NCBI GenBank assembly: GCA_002440705.1
Contig: DJVA01000064.1
Coordinates: forward strand, 71,483-135,482
From: Flavobacteriaceae bacterium UBA6268
GTDB lineage: Bacteria > Bacteroidota > Bacteroidia > Flavobacteriales > Flavobacteriaceae
DNA: 64,000 nt
Direction of reading: 5' to 3'
The position numbers and the translations under genes are program-made. A model generated the notes under the pieces. It was not told the DNA's origin. It saw nothing but the letters and a program-made list of their open reading frames with translations, and made no database searches. Shown in pieces: positions 50,829 through 60,123 of this stretch; the first letter of the stretch is position 1, and every line of letters starts with the position of its first letter.

Positions 50829-52436
50829 ATGAAAAAACTAACTTTACTCGCGTGCCTATCCTTGGGAATGATTTCCTTTGGTCAGGTTTCCTTCTCTTCG
50901 GTGCCTATCGGGACAACGCATTCCGACAGGGCTGCCGTTGATATGAACGGTGATTTTTTGGATGACATCGTTTCGGTTGCCACTAGCAGCATTCAAATTT
51001 TCTACCAACAAAACGATGGTACTTTTGTGGAAACCACCATTTTTACGAGCCCTGCCGATAATACTCCCTCTTGGAGCATGGCGGTAGGGGATTACGATGG
51101 AAACGGCTTTAACGACCTACTTTACGGAGGTGGAAATGGTGTTACCTTCATGAGGGCCAATTCCAGCGGTACAGCTTATACCGAAGTTTCTTTTCCAGAG
51201 TTTGTTTTTTCGCAGCGATCTAACTTTGTAGACATCAACAATGACGGTGCTTTGGATGCCTTTGTTTGCCACGATGTGGAACCCAATGTGTATTACATCA
51301 ACGATGGGGATGGAAATCTTACCTTCCATCAAGGGGGTATCGGCGATTATCCAACCGGAGGTCATTATGGCTCTGTTTGGATCGACTACGATAACGATGG
51401 CGACATGGATATGTTTAATGCCAAATGCAATGTTGGAGGCGACCTCAACGAAAGAAGTGAAAACGAGCTTCACAACAACGATGGTACCGGAGTCTTTACA
51501 GAAGTTGGTGCTGAGGCTGGCTTGGAAGATCAAATGCAAACCTGGTCTTCTGCATGGGCCGATTACGACAATGATGGCGATATGGATGTTTTTGTGGGAA
51601 GCAGTACCAATGGTGCGCCTCACAAACTAAATATCAATAATGGGGATGGTACTTTTACCGATATTAGTGCTTCCACAGGAATCAATGCCATGGCCGCCAC
51701 CGGTATCGAAAATTGTACCTACGATTTCAATAATGATGGCTATGCCGACATTGCCTCGAACGGAAATATTTTATTGAATAATGGTGATCTAACTTTTACC
51801 TTGCTAAACAATGTGCTGCCAAGCAATAATGGATGCTTCGGCGATTTGAACAACGACGGGTTTCTTGATTCCTTCACTGGAAGTCATATCTATTACAATG
51901 ATGCAAACACCAACCACTGGATAACCATTAATACCATAGGAGTAGAAAGCAACCGAAATGGTATTGGCGCCCGAATTGAAGCAACCTCTGCCTTAGGTAC
52001 TCAAATTAGGGAAGTACGAAGCGGGGAAGGATTCCGATTGATGAGTACCCTCAATACCCATTTTGGTTTTGGAGAAGACACGGTCATTACCTCCATTGTC
52101 ATCAAATGGCCTTCCGGGACTGTGGACACCTTGGAAGATGTTGCCGTGGACCAAGTAATTTCGGTTGAAGAAGGTTCTACCATCCTAGGCCTGGAAGACC
52201 ACTTGGTGGATACCCTCATTCTTTATCCCAATCCAACCGATAGCGTTCTTAACCTTTCGAGCCTTTCGGGTTTTGACACGCCGCAATTTGCAGTTTTTGA
52301 CCTTCAAGGAAGAAAAGTCATTAACAATTCAAAAGCCTCCAAAAGTATTGATGTTTCAACGCTTTCCCAAGGCACCTATATTTTGAAACTTTTTGATGCT
52401 TCCAAAACCCAAACCCAAAAATTTGTCAAGCGTTAA
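50829..52436 (+). CDS. FG-GAP/VCBS repeat protein with ASPIC/UnbV domain and type IX (type A) sorting signal
   Basis: The 535-aa secreted protein has a signal peptide (MKKLTLLACLSLGMISFGQ). Multiple FG-GAP repeats form a predicted beta-propeller, with DxDxDG calcium loops such as DYDNDGDMDVFVG (about 40-370). An ASPIC/UnbV domain (NHWITINTIGVESNRNGIGARIE...IKWPSGTVDTLEDV, about 370-450) and a C-terminal sorting domain (LYPNPTDSVLNLS...GTYILKLFD) follow. I chose ATG 50829; an earlier frame start falls inside the cytochrome gene. It is probably transported to the cell surface by the T9SS, together with or near the cytochrome. Confidence 0.9.
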   Translation: MKKLTLLACLSLGMISFGQVSFSSVPIGTTHSDRAAVDMNGDFLDDIVSVATSSIQIFYQQNDGTFVETTIFTSPADNTPSWSMAVGDYDGNGFNDLLYGGGNGVTFMRANSSGTAYTEVSFPEFVFSQRSNFVDINNDGALDAFVCHDVEPNVYYINDGDGNLTFHQGGIGDYPTGGHYGSVWIDYDNDGDMDMFNAKCNVGGDLNERSENELHNNDGTGVFTEVGAEAGLEDQMQTWSSAWADYDNDGDMDVFVGSSTNGAPHKLNINNGDGTFTDISASTGINAMAATGIENCTYDFNNDGYADIASNGNILLNNGDLTFTLLNNVLPSNNGCFGDLNNDGFLDSFTGSHIYYNDANTNHWITINTIGVESNRNGIGARIEATSALGTQIREVRSGEGFRLMSTLNTHFGFGEDTVITSIVIKWPSGTVDTLEDVAVDQVISVEEGSTILGLEDHLVDTLILYPNPTDSVLNLSSLSGFDTPQFAVFDLQGRKVINNSKASKSIDVSTLSQGTYILKLFDASKTQTQKFVKR

Positions 52437-52465
52437 TTGGCCCGTTTGATCATTGTGACCCTATT

Positions 52466-52498
52466 AAAACACCACCTCAACAAGGTGGTGTTTTTTTT
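52466..52498 (+). terminator. Intrinsic terminator of the FG-GAP operon
   Basis: ACACCACCT pairs with AGGTGGTGT (stem about 52469-52477 and 52483-52491), followed by eight T. Confidence 0.88.
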
Positions 52499-52534
52499 AG
52501 TATCTTTAAATAGACACTTAAAACACTACCGGCC

Positions 52535-52915
52535 ATGAACGCAACCTTTACCAAAATCCTTAGTTTCGTATTAGCCTTGATTCTTATTTTCTTCGGATTG
52601 AATAAATTCATTCAATTCGATTTCATCCCCCTTCCCCAAATCCCTGAGGAGGCTTCAAGCTTTATGAGCTCTCTCTCAGCCACTGGATACGTGCTTCCCA
52701 TTGTAGGCGCTTTCGAAATTTTTATTGGGATGTTATTACTGCTTAGGAAGTGGGTCCCTTTTGCACTTTTGTTATTGGCCCCAATCTCCCTTAATGTTTT
52801 GCTATTTCACATATTTCTGAATCTTTCGGGCATTTTACCCGCAATCATTACCATTGCCATCAACACCGTCCTTATTTACAAATACTGGAAAGCCTACAAG
52901 CCTTTATTTCAGTAA
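52535..52915 (+). CDS. DoxX-like four-helix membrane protein, copy 2
   Basis: The 126-aa protein with four predicted membrane helices is paralogous to the protein at 48935-49342: FGLNKFIQF, LLLLRKWVPFALLLLAPISLNVLLFHIFLNL and YKYWKAYKPLF match closely. Function is unknown. TATCTTTA (52501-52508) is a possible promoter 26 nt upstream. Confidence 0.82.
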   Translation: MNATFTKILSFVLALILIFFGLNKFIQFDFIPLPQIPEEASSFMSSLSATGYVLPIVGAFEIFIGMLLLLRKWVPFALLLLAPISLNVLLFHIFLNLSGILPAIITIAINTVLIYKYWKAYKPLFQ

Positions 52916-52956
52916 GTTTAAAGAGCTTATAATTATTCCAATCGGCTTGATTTTAT

Positions 52957-52964
52957 TACATTTG
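52957..52964 (+). promoter_or_regulatory. Candidate -7 box of the prolyl oligopeptidase gene
   Basis: TACATTTG matches TAnnTTTG, 12-18 nt before the possible starts at 52977 and 52983. No -33 TTG at proper distance. Confidence 0.45.
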
Positions 52965-52982
52965 TTAGAGAAAACCATGCAA

Positions 52983-55142
52983 ATGAAATACATCCTCCTT
53001 GCCCCGATTGCAGGACTGCTTTTAGGCTGTAACCAGCAACCAGAAAAAACCGCGATTCCTTTGAATTATCCCGTTACCAAAAAAGTAGACACCACAGACA
53101 CATACTTTGGTGTTGACGTCCCAGATCCATACCGTTGGCTTGAAGACGACCAAAGTGAAGAAACCAAAGCCTGGGTAAAGGCTGAAAATAAAGTAACCTT
53201 CGGATATTTGGATTCCATCCCCTATCGCAACCAATTGAAGGAGCGGCTCAGCGCCATCTGGAACTATGAAAAAGTTGGTGCTCCTTTCAAAGAGGGCCCT
53301 TATACTTATTTTTACAAAAATGATGGCCTACAGAACCAATTTGTTGTTTACCGATATAAAACAGGGGAAGGCCCTTCAACTGCAGAAGTTTTTTTAGATC
53401 CCAACAAATTTAAGGATGATGGGACCATCTCACTGGGGGGGCTTACCTTCTCAAAAAACGGGTCATTGGCTTGTTACAGCATCTCCGAAGGGGGTAGCGA
53501 TTGGAGAAAAGTGCTTGTCATGAATGCCGAGACCAAGGAAATCATAGAAGATACCTTGATCGATGTAAAATTTAGTGGCCTATCTTGGAAAGGTAACGAA
53601 GGGTTTTATTATTCCAGCTATGACAAACCGGAAGGAAGCGAACTTTCTTCGAAGACCGATCAGCACAAACTTTACTTCCACAAACTGGGAACCCCACAAA
53701 AGAATGATGCTTTGGTGTTTGGCGGTACTTCTGACCAAAAACACCGGTATGTTGGGGGCTATGTTACCGAAGATGATAAATACCTCTTGGTCACGGCAAG
53801 TGTTTCTACTACGGGCAACAAACTGTTTATTAAAGACTTGGAAAACCCCGATGGTGCTTTTGTAACCATCCTAGACGATACGGATAGCGATACTTATGTC
53901 ATTGAAAATGAAGGTTCCACATTGTTTCTCACGACCAATAGGAATGCCCCAAACCGAAAAATCGTAAAAGTTGATGCCGCTGATCCGCGTCCCGAAAATT
54001 GGGTTGATCTGATTCCTGAAACGGAACACGTTTTAACTCCTTCCAGTGGTGGTAAATATCTATTTGCTGAATATATGGTAGATGCTATCTCCAAAGTGTT
54101 TCAATACGATTTTAATGGAAAATTAATTCGTGAAATCGAGCTTCCAGGTGTGGGGAGTGTAGGAGGATTTGGTGCTAAAAAGGATGAATCGGAAACCTAT
54201 TATTCCTTTACCAATTATATTACTCCCGGAAGTATTTATCATTACGATATGGAAACTGGGAAATCTACGCTCTATAGAAAACCAAAAATCGATTTCAACC
54301 CAGACAACTACGAAAGCAACCAGGTATTTTATACCTCTAAGGATGGCACCAAAGTACCAATGATCATCACACACAAAAAAGGGTTGAAGTTGGATGGGAA
54401 AAATCCAACCATTCTTTATGGTTACGGTGGGTTCAACATTAGCCTCACGCCCAGTTTTAGCATTACGAATGCTGTTTGGATGGAACAGGGCGGTATTTAT
54501 GCCGTACCTAATTTGCGTGGAGGTGGCGAATATGGTGAGGAATGGCACAAAGCTGGAACGAAAATGGATAAACAAAATGTGTTTGACGACTTCATTGCGG
54601 CTGCAGAATACCTAATTGACAACCATTACACTTCCAAAGAATATCTTGCACTGCGCGGAGGGTCTAACGGAGGATTGTTGGTGGGTGCTGTTATGACACA
54701 ACGCCCCGATTTGATGCAAGTGGTCCTTCCTGCCGTGGGCGTTATGGACATGCTTCGATACCATACCTTCACGGCCGGTGCAGGCTGGGGGTATGATTAT
54801 GGAACTGCCGAAGACAGCAAGGAAATGTTTGAATACCTAAAAGGGTACTCTCCGGTTCACAATGTAAAGGCGGGAATCTCTTATCCTGCCACGCTAATTA
54901 CCACGGGCGATCATGATGACCGAGTGGTTCCTGCACATAGCTTTAAATTTGCTGCAGAACTCCAAGAAAAGCAAGCCGGAAGCAACCCTGTTTTGATACG
55001 CATTGAGACTGATGCTGGCCATGGGGCAGGAACTCCTGTAAGTAAGACCATTGAACAATATGCCGATATTTTTGGATTTACCCTCTTCAATATGGGTTAC
55101 AAAGTTCTTCCCAAGAAAATCCATGAGGGGGTCAAAGATTAA
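52983..55142 (+). CDS. Prolyl oligopeptidase, S9A family lipoprotein
   Basis: This serine peptidase cleaves short peptides after proline and is probably anchored in the periplasm. The 719-aa precursor has a lipoprotein signal peptide (LLLGC, Cys16). The seven-bladed propeller begins with VPDPYRWLEDDQSEETKAWV. The C-terminal alpha/beta-hydrolase domain has the nucleophile Ser561 in RGGSNGGLLVG, Asp in GDHDDRVVP and His in DAGHGAGTP. I start at ATG 52983 (MKYILLAPIAG); ATG 52977 two codons earlier is also possible. A longer frame starts inside the DoxX gene and is unlikely. Confidence 0.95.
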   Translation: MKYILLAPIAGLLLGCNQQPEKTAIPLNYPVTKKVDTTDTYFGVDVPDPYRWLEDDQSEETKAWVKAENKVTFGYLDSIPYRNQLKERLSAIWNYEKVGAPFKEGPYTYFYKNDGLQNQFVVYRYKTGEGPSTAEVFLDPNKFKDDGTISLGGLTFSKNGSLACYSISEGGSDWRKVLVMNAETKEIIEDTLIDVKFSGLSWKGNEGFYYSSYDKPEGSELSSKTDQHKLYFHKLGTPQKNDALVFGGTSDQKHRYVGGYVTEDDKYLLVTASVSTTGNKLFIKDLENPDGAFVTILDDTDSDTYVIENEGSTLFLTTNRNAPNRKIVKVDAADPRPENWVDLIPETEHVLTPSSGGKYLFAEYMVDAISKVFQYDFNGKLIREIELPGVGSVGGFGAKKDESETYYSFTNYITPGSIYHYDMETGKSTLYRKPKIDFNPDNYESNQVFYTSKDGTKVPMIITHKKGLKLDGKNPTILYGYGGFNISLTPSFSITNAVWMEQGGIYAVPNLRGGGEYGEEWHKAGTKMDKQNVFDDFIAAAEYLIDNHYTSKEYLALRGGSNGGLLVGAVMTQRPDLMQVVLPAVGVMDMLRYHTFTAGAGWGYDYGTAEDSKEMFEYLKGYSPVHNVKAGISYPATLITTGDHDDRVVPAHSFKFAAELQEKQAGSNPVLIRIETDAGHGAGTPVSKTIEQYADIFGFTLFNMGYKVLPKKIHEGVKD

Positions 55143-55209
55143 AACGGAATAACTATCATACCCAAATACAATCGCATTTTTGAGCCTTTCCATTTTTTGA
55201 TTTTATTAG

Positions 55210-56145
55210 ATGTTACGAGTACGTATTGATTCCTTTTCCTACACCGATGCGAAAATCCTCCAAAACATCCATTTTCAATTAAATAAGGGAGAGCATCTAG
55301 CCGTACTGGGGGAAAGCGGTTGCGGAAAATCAACCTTATTGCACCTTATTTATGGCCTGTTGGATCTAACGGAGGGTACTTTGTTTTGGGAAAATAGACA
55401 GTTATTAGGCCCAAAACACAACCTAGTGCCCGGAGAAGATTTCATGAAGCTGGTCGCTCAGGAATTCAATATAATGCCCTACACCACAGTTGCTGAAAAC
55501 ATTGCCACATACCTTCCTCGTTTAAACACAAAGAAGGACAAGGAAAGGATAGAGGAATTACTGGATGTGGTAGACCTGAATGCCTTTGCCCACATTAAAG
55601 TGAAAGACCTAAGTGGAGGCCAGAAGCAAAGGGTGGCACTTGCAAAAGCGCTGGCCAAAGAGCCCGAATTATTGCTTTTGGATGAGCCCTTCAGTCACAT
55701 TGATACCTTTCGGAAAAACAAACTCCGCCGCACGCTTTATAAATACCTAAAAGAAAGGAACATTGCTTGTATTACTGCAACACATGATGCGGAAGAAGCT
55801 CTTGCTTTCTCTGATTTGATGTTGATACTAAACCAAGGTAAAATAGAAAAACTAGGGAGGCCAGCAGCTGTGTTTAGCCATTTGGAAACTCAATACCAAG
55901 CTAGTTTTTTTGGGGATGTATCATTCATTCCAAGTGGAGTCATTGATGCTAAAACTCACTATTTACTGCCACACCAACTGAAAATAACAGAAATAGCAAC
56001 TCCTTTAAATGTTACGGTCGTAAGGAGCTATTTCAAGGGCAGTCATTATTTAATTGAAGCCACATTGGGGTCGCATCCTGTGTTTTTCAATCATTCAAAA
56101 GCCTTATCTTCGGGCTATTCTTATTTCCTTACATTCAGCTTTTAA
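55210..56145 (+). CDS. ABC transporter ATP-binding protein with TOBE-like domain (orphan)
   Basis: The 311-aa ATPase has Walker A GESGCGKST (34-42), signature KDLSGGQKQRVALAKALA, Walker B LLLLDEPFSHID, and H-loop ATHDAEEALAFSD. The C-terminal segment (about 230-311) resembles a TOBE domain (PHQLKITEI...GSHYLIEATLG). This layout fits importers of spermidine, sulfate or iron (PotA/CysA/FbpC-like), but no permease or binding protein is adjacent. It overlaps the start of the next gene by one base (TAATG). Confidence 0.88.
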   Translation: MLRVRIDSFSYTDAKILQNIHFQLNKGEHLAVLGESGCGKSTLLHLIYGLLDLTEGTLFWENRQLLGPKHNLVPGEDFMKLVAQEFNIMPYTTVAENIATYLPRLNTKKDKERIEELLDVVDLNAFAHIKVKDLSGGQKQRVALAKALAKEPELLLLDEPFSHIDTFRKNKLRRTLYKYLKERNIACITATHDAEEALAFSDLMLILNQGKIEKLGRPAAVFSHLETQYQASFFGDVSFIPSGVIDAKTHYLLPHQLKITEIATPLNVTVVRSYFKGSHYLIEATLGSHPVFFNHSKALSSGYSYFLTFSF

Positions 56146-56600
56146 TGACTTTAAAAAAATTACATCCCCTTGCTCCCTCACGATTGGTTTTTGCCATAGT
56201 ACTCACTCTCCTTTCCGTATATTTATTTTTTTCGGGGACGCTCTTTGGGGTTGTTTTGCTGGGAGCAGCTTTAAAGCTGGCCCTACAGGATGGAATTGAA
56301 ATCGATTTGGATGGAAAAAGATATCGCAAGTTATACGCCATCTTTGAAATTCCCTTCGGAACCTGGAAGCCGATGCCTCAGATAGAATACCTTTCCGTAT
56401 TTAAAACCAAAAAGAAAAGCCGTTCTAGGGTTATTGCTGCTGAAGCCAGTCTCGACTTCACAGTATATAAATTAAACCTCTTTTATGACACCAACAAACA
56501 CATTGAGGCCTATGTAGCCGATTCGAAAGAGGACGCTTTTGAAAAGGCAAAACACATTGCTACCGTTTTGGATGTCGAAATTCACGATGCAACGGAATAA
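56145..56600 (+). CDS. Small membrane protein, function unknown
   Basis: The 151-aa protein has one or two N-terminal transmembrane helices (about 14-47) and a soluble region rich in Lys and beta strands. I see no known domain. Its start codon overlaps the stop of the ABC ATPase gene, so it is translationally coupled and could be part of the same system, though it is too short to be a normal permease. Confidence 0.65.
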   Translation: MTLKKLHPLAPSRLVFAIVLTLLSVYLFFSGTLFGVVLLGAALKLALQDGIEIDLDGKRYRKLYAIFEIPFGTWKPMPQIEYLSVFKTKKKSRSRVIAAEASLDFTVYKLNLFYDTNKHIEAYVADSKEDAFEKAKHIATVLDVEIHDATE

Positions 56601-56701
56601 TAGATCCTACAACCAACGGAGTTCTTTATTGGCCCTGTAAAATCTGGTTATTGCAGATTAAAATTCTTAACTTTATTAGTCGTTTTTTAAGTCCACTCAT
56701 T

Positions 56702-58978
56702 ATGAAGAAACTTTTTTTGCTAATGCTAATTTTGGGCATCGGCTGCACCCCTAAAGATCCCCAAGTCATGCACTCATCCAACAACAACCCTTACGCTAAG
56801 AAAGTAGATTCCCTGCTTGCTTTGATGACACTGGAAGAAAAAATAGGGCAAATGAACCAGTACAATGGCTTTTGGGACGTAACGGGGCCTTCCCCAAACG
56901 AAGGAGATGCGGCAAAAAAATACGATAACTTACGAAAAGGGTGGGTGGGCTCCATGCTCAACGTACGTGGTGTCGCAGAGGTGCGCAAAGTGCAGAAAAT
57001 TGCTGTGGAAGAGTCCCGGCTAGGCATACCCCTTATCTTTGGTTATGATGTGATCCATGGCTATAAAACCATCAGCCCCATTCCTCTGGCCGAAACAGCC
57101 AGTTGGGATTTGGAGGCCATTCAAAATTCTGCCCAAGTAGCCGCAACCGAAGCTGCCGCTGCAGGTATCAATTGGACTTTTGCACCAATGGTAGATGTTA
57201 CTCGGGATGCTCGTTGGGGGCGCGTTATGGAAGGTGCTGGTGAAGATCCTTATTTGGGAAGCCTTGTTGCTAAAGCTCGTGTTAAAGGATTTCAGGGCGA
57301 TGATCTCTCAGCAACCAATACCATCGCCGCCTGTGCCAAACATTTTGCCGGCTATGGTTTCTCTGAAGCTGGAAAGGATTACAATACCGTCGATATTGGT
57401 ACCAATACCCTCTACAATATGGTATTCCCTCCTTTTGAAGCATGTGTAGAGGCCGATGTAAAAACGTTTATGAACAGCTTTAACCAACTAAACGGTGTGC
57501 CGGCAACTGGAAATCTGTTCTTGCAAAGGGATATCCTAAAAGAACTCTGGGATTTCCAGGGGTTTGTCGTATCCGACTGGGGTTCTATTGGCGAGATGAT
57601 CTCCCACGGATTTGCTTCAGACGGTTCAGAAGCAGCTCGTTTGGCCGTTTTGGCAGGTTCCGATATGGACATGGAGTCCTATCTGTATATAAAACACTTG
57701 AAAGATTTGGTCGATTCCAAAGCCGTCTCCGAATCGCTAATTGACGATGCCGTTAGACGGATACTTTTGGTGAAATATGAATTGGGTTTGTTTGAGGATC
57801 CCTACCGCTATTGTGACGAAGTATTGGAAGCAACTGTAATCGATTCGAAAGCGCATCATGAGACTGTCTTGGACATGGCCAAAAAATCCATTGTTTTATT
57901 GAAAAACGACCGTCAAATGCTTCCCCTAGCAAAAGACGGACAAAAAATTGCGCTTATAGGGGCACTTGCTGCCGATAAAGACAGCCCCTTGGGCAGTTGG
58001 AGAATTGCTGGGGAGGCCAATACTGCCGTTTCGGTTTTGGAAGGGTTGCAAGTCTATACCGGAAACAAACTAACTTATGCAAAAGGAGCCGATGTAACCG
58101 TTGGGGAAACCTCCTTTGTGATGGAATCAAAAATCAATACCAGCGATACCAGTGGCTTTGCAGAGGCCATCAAAGCAGCCCGTAACGCCGATAAAGTGGT
58201 GTTGGTGTTGGGAGAAAATGGATTTCAAACAGGAGAAGGTCGTAGCAGAACCCGCCTTGATCTGCCCGGGGTGCAACAACAATTATTGGAGGCCGTTTTT
58301 AATGTCAATCCCAACGTAATATTGGTACTCAACAATGGGCGTCCTCTTGCCATTCCGTGGGCAGCTGAGCACATCCCAGCGATTGTCGAAGCTTGGCAAT
58401 TAGGAAGTGAAGCTGGCCATGCCATCGCACAGGTTTTATATGGCGATTACAATCCAAGCGGAAAATTGCCAATGAGTTTTCCAAGAAACGTGGGGCAGGT
58501 TCCTATTTATTACAACCACCAAATGACGGGCAGGAACACCGAACCGGTACCTGGTTTGGTTTTTTGGACCCACTACAGCGATGAAGCCAATACTCCCCTT
58601 TTTCCATTTGGCCATGGATTAAGCTATACTACTTTTGAATACAGCCCTATCACTTTGTTAGATGACTTTGCTTCTAAAGGATCCATCACCCTTCAAACAA
58701 CTGTAACTAACATTGGAAATTATGATGGAAAAGAAATCGTACAGCTTTATATTCACGATTTGTTTGGAAGTGTTGCAAGACCGGTTAAGGAACTTAAAGG
58801 CATGCAGCTGATTGCGCTTCCAAAAGGAGTGAGTAAAACGGTCACATTTCAATTAACCCATAAGGAATTGGGATACTACACCAACGAAGGGAAATGGTTG
58901 GTAGAAAAGGGCGCTTTTGATTTTTATGTGGGTGGAAGCTCGGCTACGACCAATAAGATCACATACGAATTAAAGTAG
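56702..58978 (+). CDS. bglX: Beta-glucosidase (GH3) lipoprotein
   Basis: This retaining glycoside hydrolase removes terminal beta-glucose. The 758-aa precursor has a lipoprotein signal (GIGC, Cys15), a GH3 N-domain with KHFAGYGFSEAGKDY and the nucleophile Asp292 in FVVSDWGS, a GH3 C-domain, and a fibronectin-III-like tail. It matches the BglX group. I start at ATG 56702; an upstream start adds 17 residues before the signal peptide. It ends 3 bases before the convergent GreA-like gene. Confidence 0.94.
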   Translation: MKKLFLLMLILGIGCTPKDPQVMHSSNNNPYAKKVDSLLALMTLEEKIGQMNQYNGFWDVTGPSPNEGDAAKKYDNLRKGWVGSMLNVRGVAEVRKVQKIAVEESRLGIPLIFGYDVIHGYKTISPIPLAETASWDLEAIQNSAQVAATEAAAAGINWTFAPMVDVTRDARWGRVMEGAGEDPYLGSLVAKARVKGFQGDDLSATNTIAACAKHFAGYGFSEAGKDYNTVDIGTNTLYNMVFPPFEACVEADVKTFMNSFNQLNGVPATGNLFLQRDILKELWDFQGFVVSDWGSIGEMISHGFASDGSEAARLAVLAGSDMDMESYLYIKHLKDLVDSKAVSESLIDDAVRRILLVKYELGLFEDPYRYCDEVLEATVIDSKAHHETVLDMAKKSIVLLKNDRQMLPLAKDGQKIALIGALAADKDSPLGSWRIAGEANTAVSVLEGLQVYTGNKLTYAKGADVTVGETSFVMESKINTSDTSGFAEAIKAARNADKVVLVLGENGFQTGEGRSRTRLDLPGVQQQLLEAVFNVNPNVILVLNNGRPLAIPWAAEHIPAIVEAWQLGSEAGHAIAQVLYGDYNPSGKLPMSFPRNVGQVPIYYNHQMTGRNTEPVPGLVFWTHYSDEANTPLFPFGHGLSYTTFEYSPITLLDDFASKGSITLQTTVTNIGNYDGKEIVQLYIHDLFGSVARPVKELKGMQLIALPKGVSKTVTFQLTHKELGYYTNEGKWLVEKGAFDFYVGGSSATTNKITYELK

Positions 58979-58981
58979 GCA

Positions 58982-59440
58982 TCAATCGACGGCCTTCACC
59001 AAATGCTTCTTTTCATTGAAATGAAAGTGCGCTCCTTTCTTCAATCCCCGAAGGGTTTGCCCAATAGGAGAGTTTAATGCCACACACAAGTAGGTTTTGC
59101 CCCCCACTTCGACCGGGCCAATGGATAAACAAATAAAATAGGTAGCCTGCTCTGTTTCGACCAAACTTCCCAAACGAACATAATCTGCCTCAGACTTTAG
59201 CTCCATTCTATTGAGGATATCCTTTAATACGTTGACTTCGCTTAATTGTTTCATCGCATTTTCCTTGTCTATTTGCAACATTGCGCGACTGTTGTCAAAA
59301 TCATCCTCTCCCGACGATGACGTAGTTTCAGCAAGAGATTCGTCAATATCGGCAATCGTTTGTTTTATTTTTAGATAGCGGGTATCTACCTTTTCCAGGC
59401 ATACCAGATACAAGGCCTCTTTAATTTCCGGTACCGTCAT
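58982..59440 (-). CDS. GreA/GreB C-terminal-domain-like protein
   Basis: The 152-aa protein has an N-terminal helical region with charged heptads (about 1-80) and a C-terminal domain matching the FKBP-like GreA/GreB domain (VRLGSLVETEQATYFICLSIGPVEVGG...LNSPIGQTLRGLKKGAHF). Family members bind RNA polymerase or ribosomal partners. The N-terminus is less clearly a Gre coiled coil, so the exact role is open. It overlaps mtgA by 20 bases and is translated from inside it. Confidence 0.78.
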   Translation of the reverse strand: MTVPEIKEALYLVCLEKVDTRYLKIKQTIADIDESLAETTSSSGEDDFDNSRAMLQIDKENAMKQLSEVNVLKDILNRMELKSEADYVRLGSLVETEQATYFICLSIGPVEVGGKTYLCVALNSPIGQTLRGLKKGAHFHFNEKKHLVKAVD

Positions 59441-60122
59441 GGGTTTTTGGTTTTAGGGTAAATGTACCATAATATCGCATTTGTTGTATCACCCATTGCT
59501 TTCTATTTTCCAAATAGTTGCTTCGTGGCGTGGCTGTATATTTTCGGGGGTTCGGGAGGATTACCGCCAGCGAAGCCGCTTCATACCTGTTAAGATTTTT
59601 TGCCTTTTTGTGAAACCAGTACTGTGCAGCGGCTTCTGCCCCGAATACGCCATTGCCCATTTCAATACTGTTTAAGTATACCTCCAAAATTCGCTCCTTA
59701 GGCCAAAGCAACTCTATCAAAAAGGTAAAGTAAGTCTCTAAACCCTTTCTGAACCAGCTTCGCCCTGGCCATAAAAAAATATTTTTTGCAGTTTGTTGGG
59801 AAATGGTGCTTCCGCCTTTTAGGCGATTCCCCTTTTTATTGTTTTTGTATGCTTTTTCAATGGCATTGAAGTCGAAACCATGATGATTCACAAAATTTTG
59901 ATCTTCCGAACATATAACCGCCAACTGTAGTTCTTTGGAGATGGCATCCAAAGCGACCCAATCGTGCTTATTTTCATAATTCTTGTCCGATTCAAAATAA
60001 CGAATTGCCATAAGCGGCGTATAGGGCACAGGCAACCAGCGGTATAAAAGTACCCAAACAATACTGAGGGCGAAAAACCAAATCGCGCATTTGATGAAAA
60101 ACCGAAGTGTTTTACGAATCAT
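59421..60122 (-). CDS. mtgA: Monofunctional biosynthetic peptidoglycan transglycosylase
   Basis: This enzyme polymerises lipid II into glycan strands at the inner membrane. The 233-aa protein has one N-terminal membrane helix (about 8-30) and a GT51 domain only: SEDQNFVNHHGFDF with the catalytic Glu, GGSTISQQTAKNIFLWPGRSWFRKGLE, RILEVYLN and GNGVFGAEAAAQYWF. No transpeptidase domain. It lies one base after the FAD oxidoreductase gene and overlaps the GreA-like gene. Confidence 0.95.
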   Translation of the reverse strand: MIRKTLRFFIKCAIWFFALSIVWVLLYRWLPVPYTPLMAIRYFESDKNYENKHDWVALDAISKELQLAVICSEDQNFVNHHGFDFNAIEKAYKNNKKGNRLKGGSTISQQTAKNIFLWPGRSWFRKGLETYFTFLIELLWPKERILEVYLNSIEMGNGVFGAEAAAQYWFHKKAKNLNRYEAASLAVILPNPRKYTATPRSNYLENRKQWVIQQMRYYGTFTLKPKTHDGTGN

Positions 60123-60123
60123 G

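Noticed and set aside
52854..52982. Earlier start of the prolyl oligopeptidase inside the DoxX gene
   Set aside because: It would bury the lipoprotein signal peptide 43 residues into the protein and overlap the DoxX coding region.
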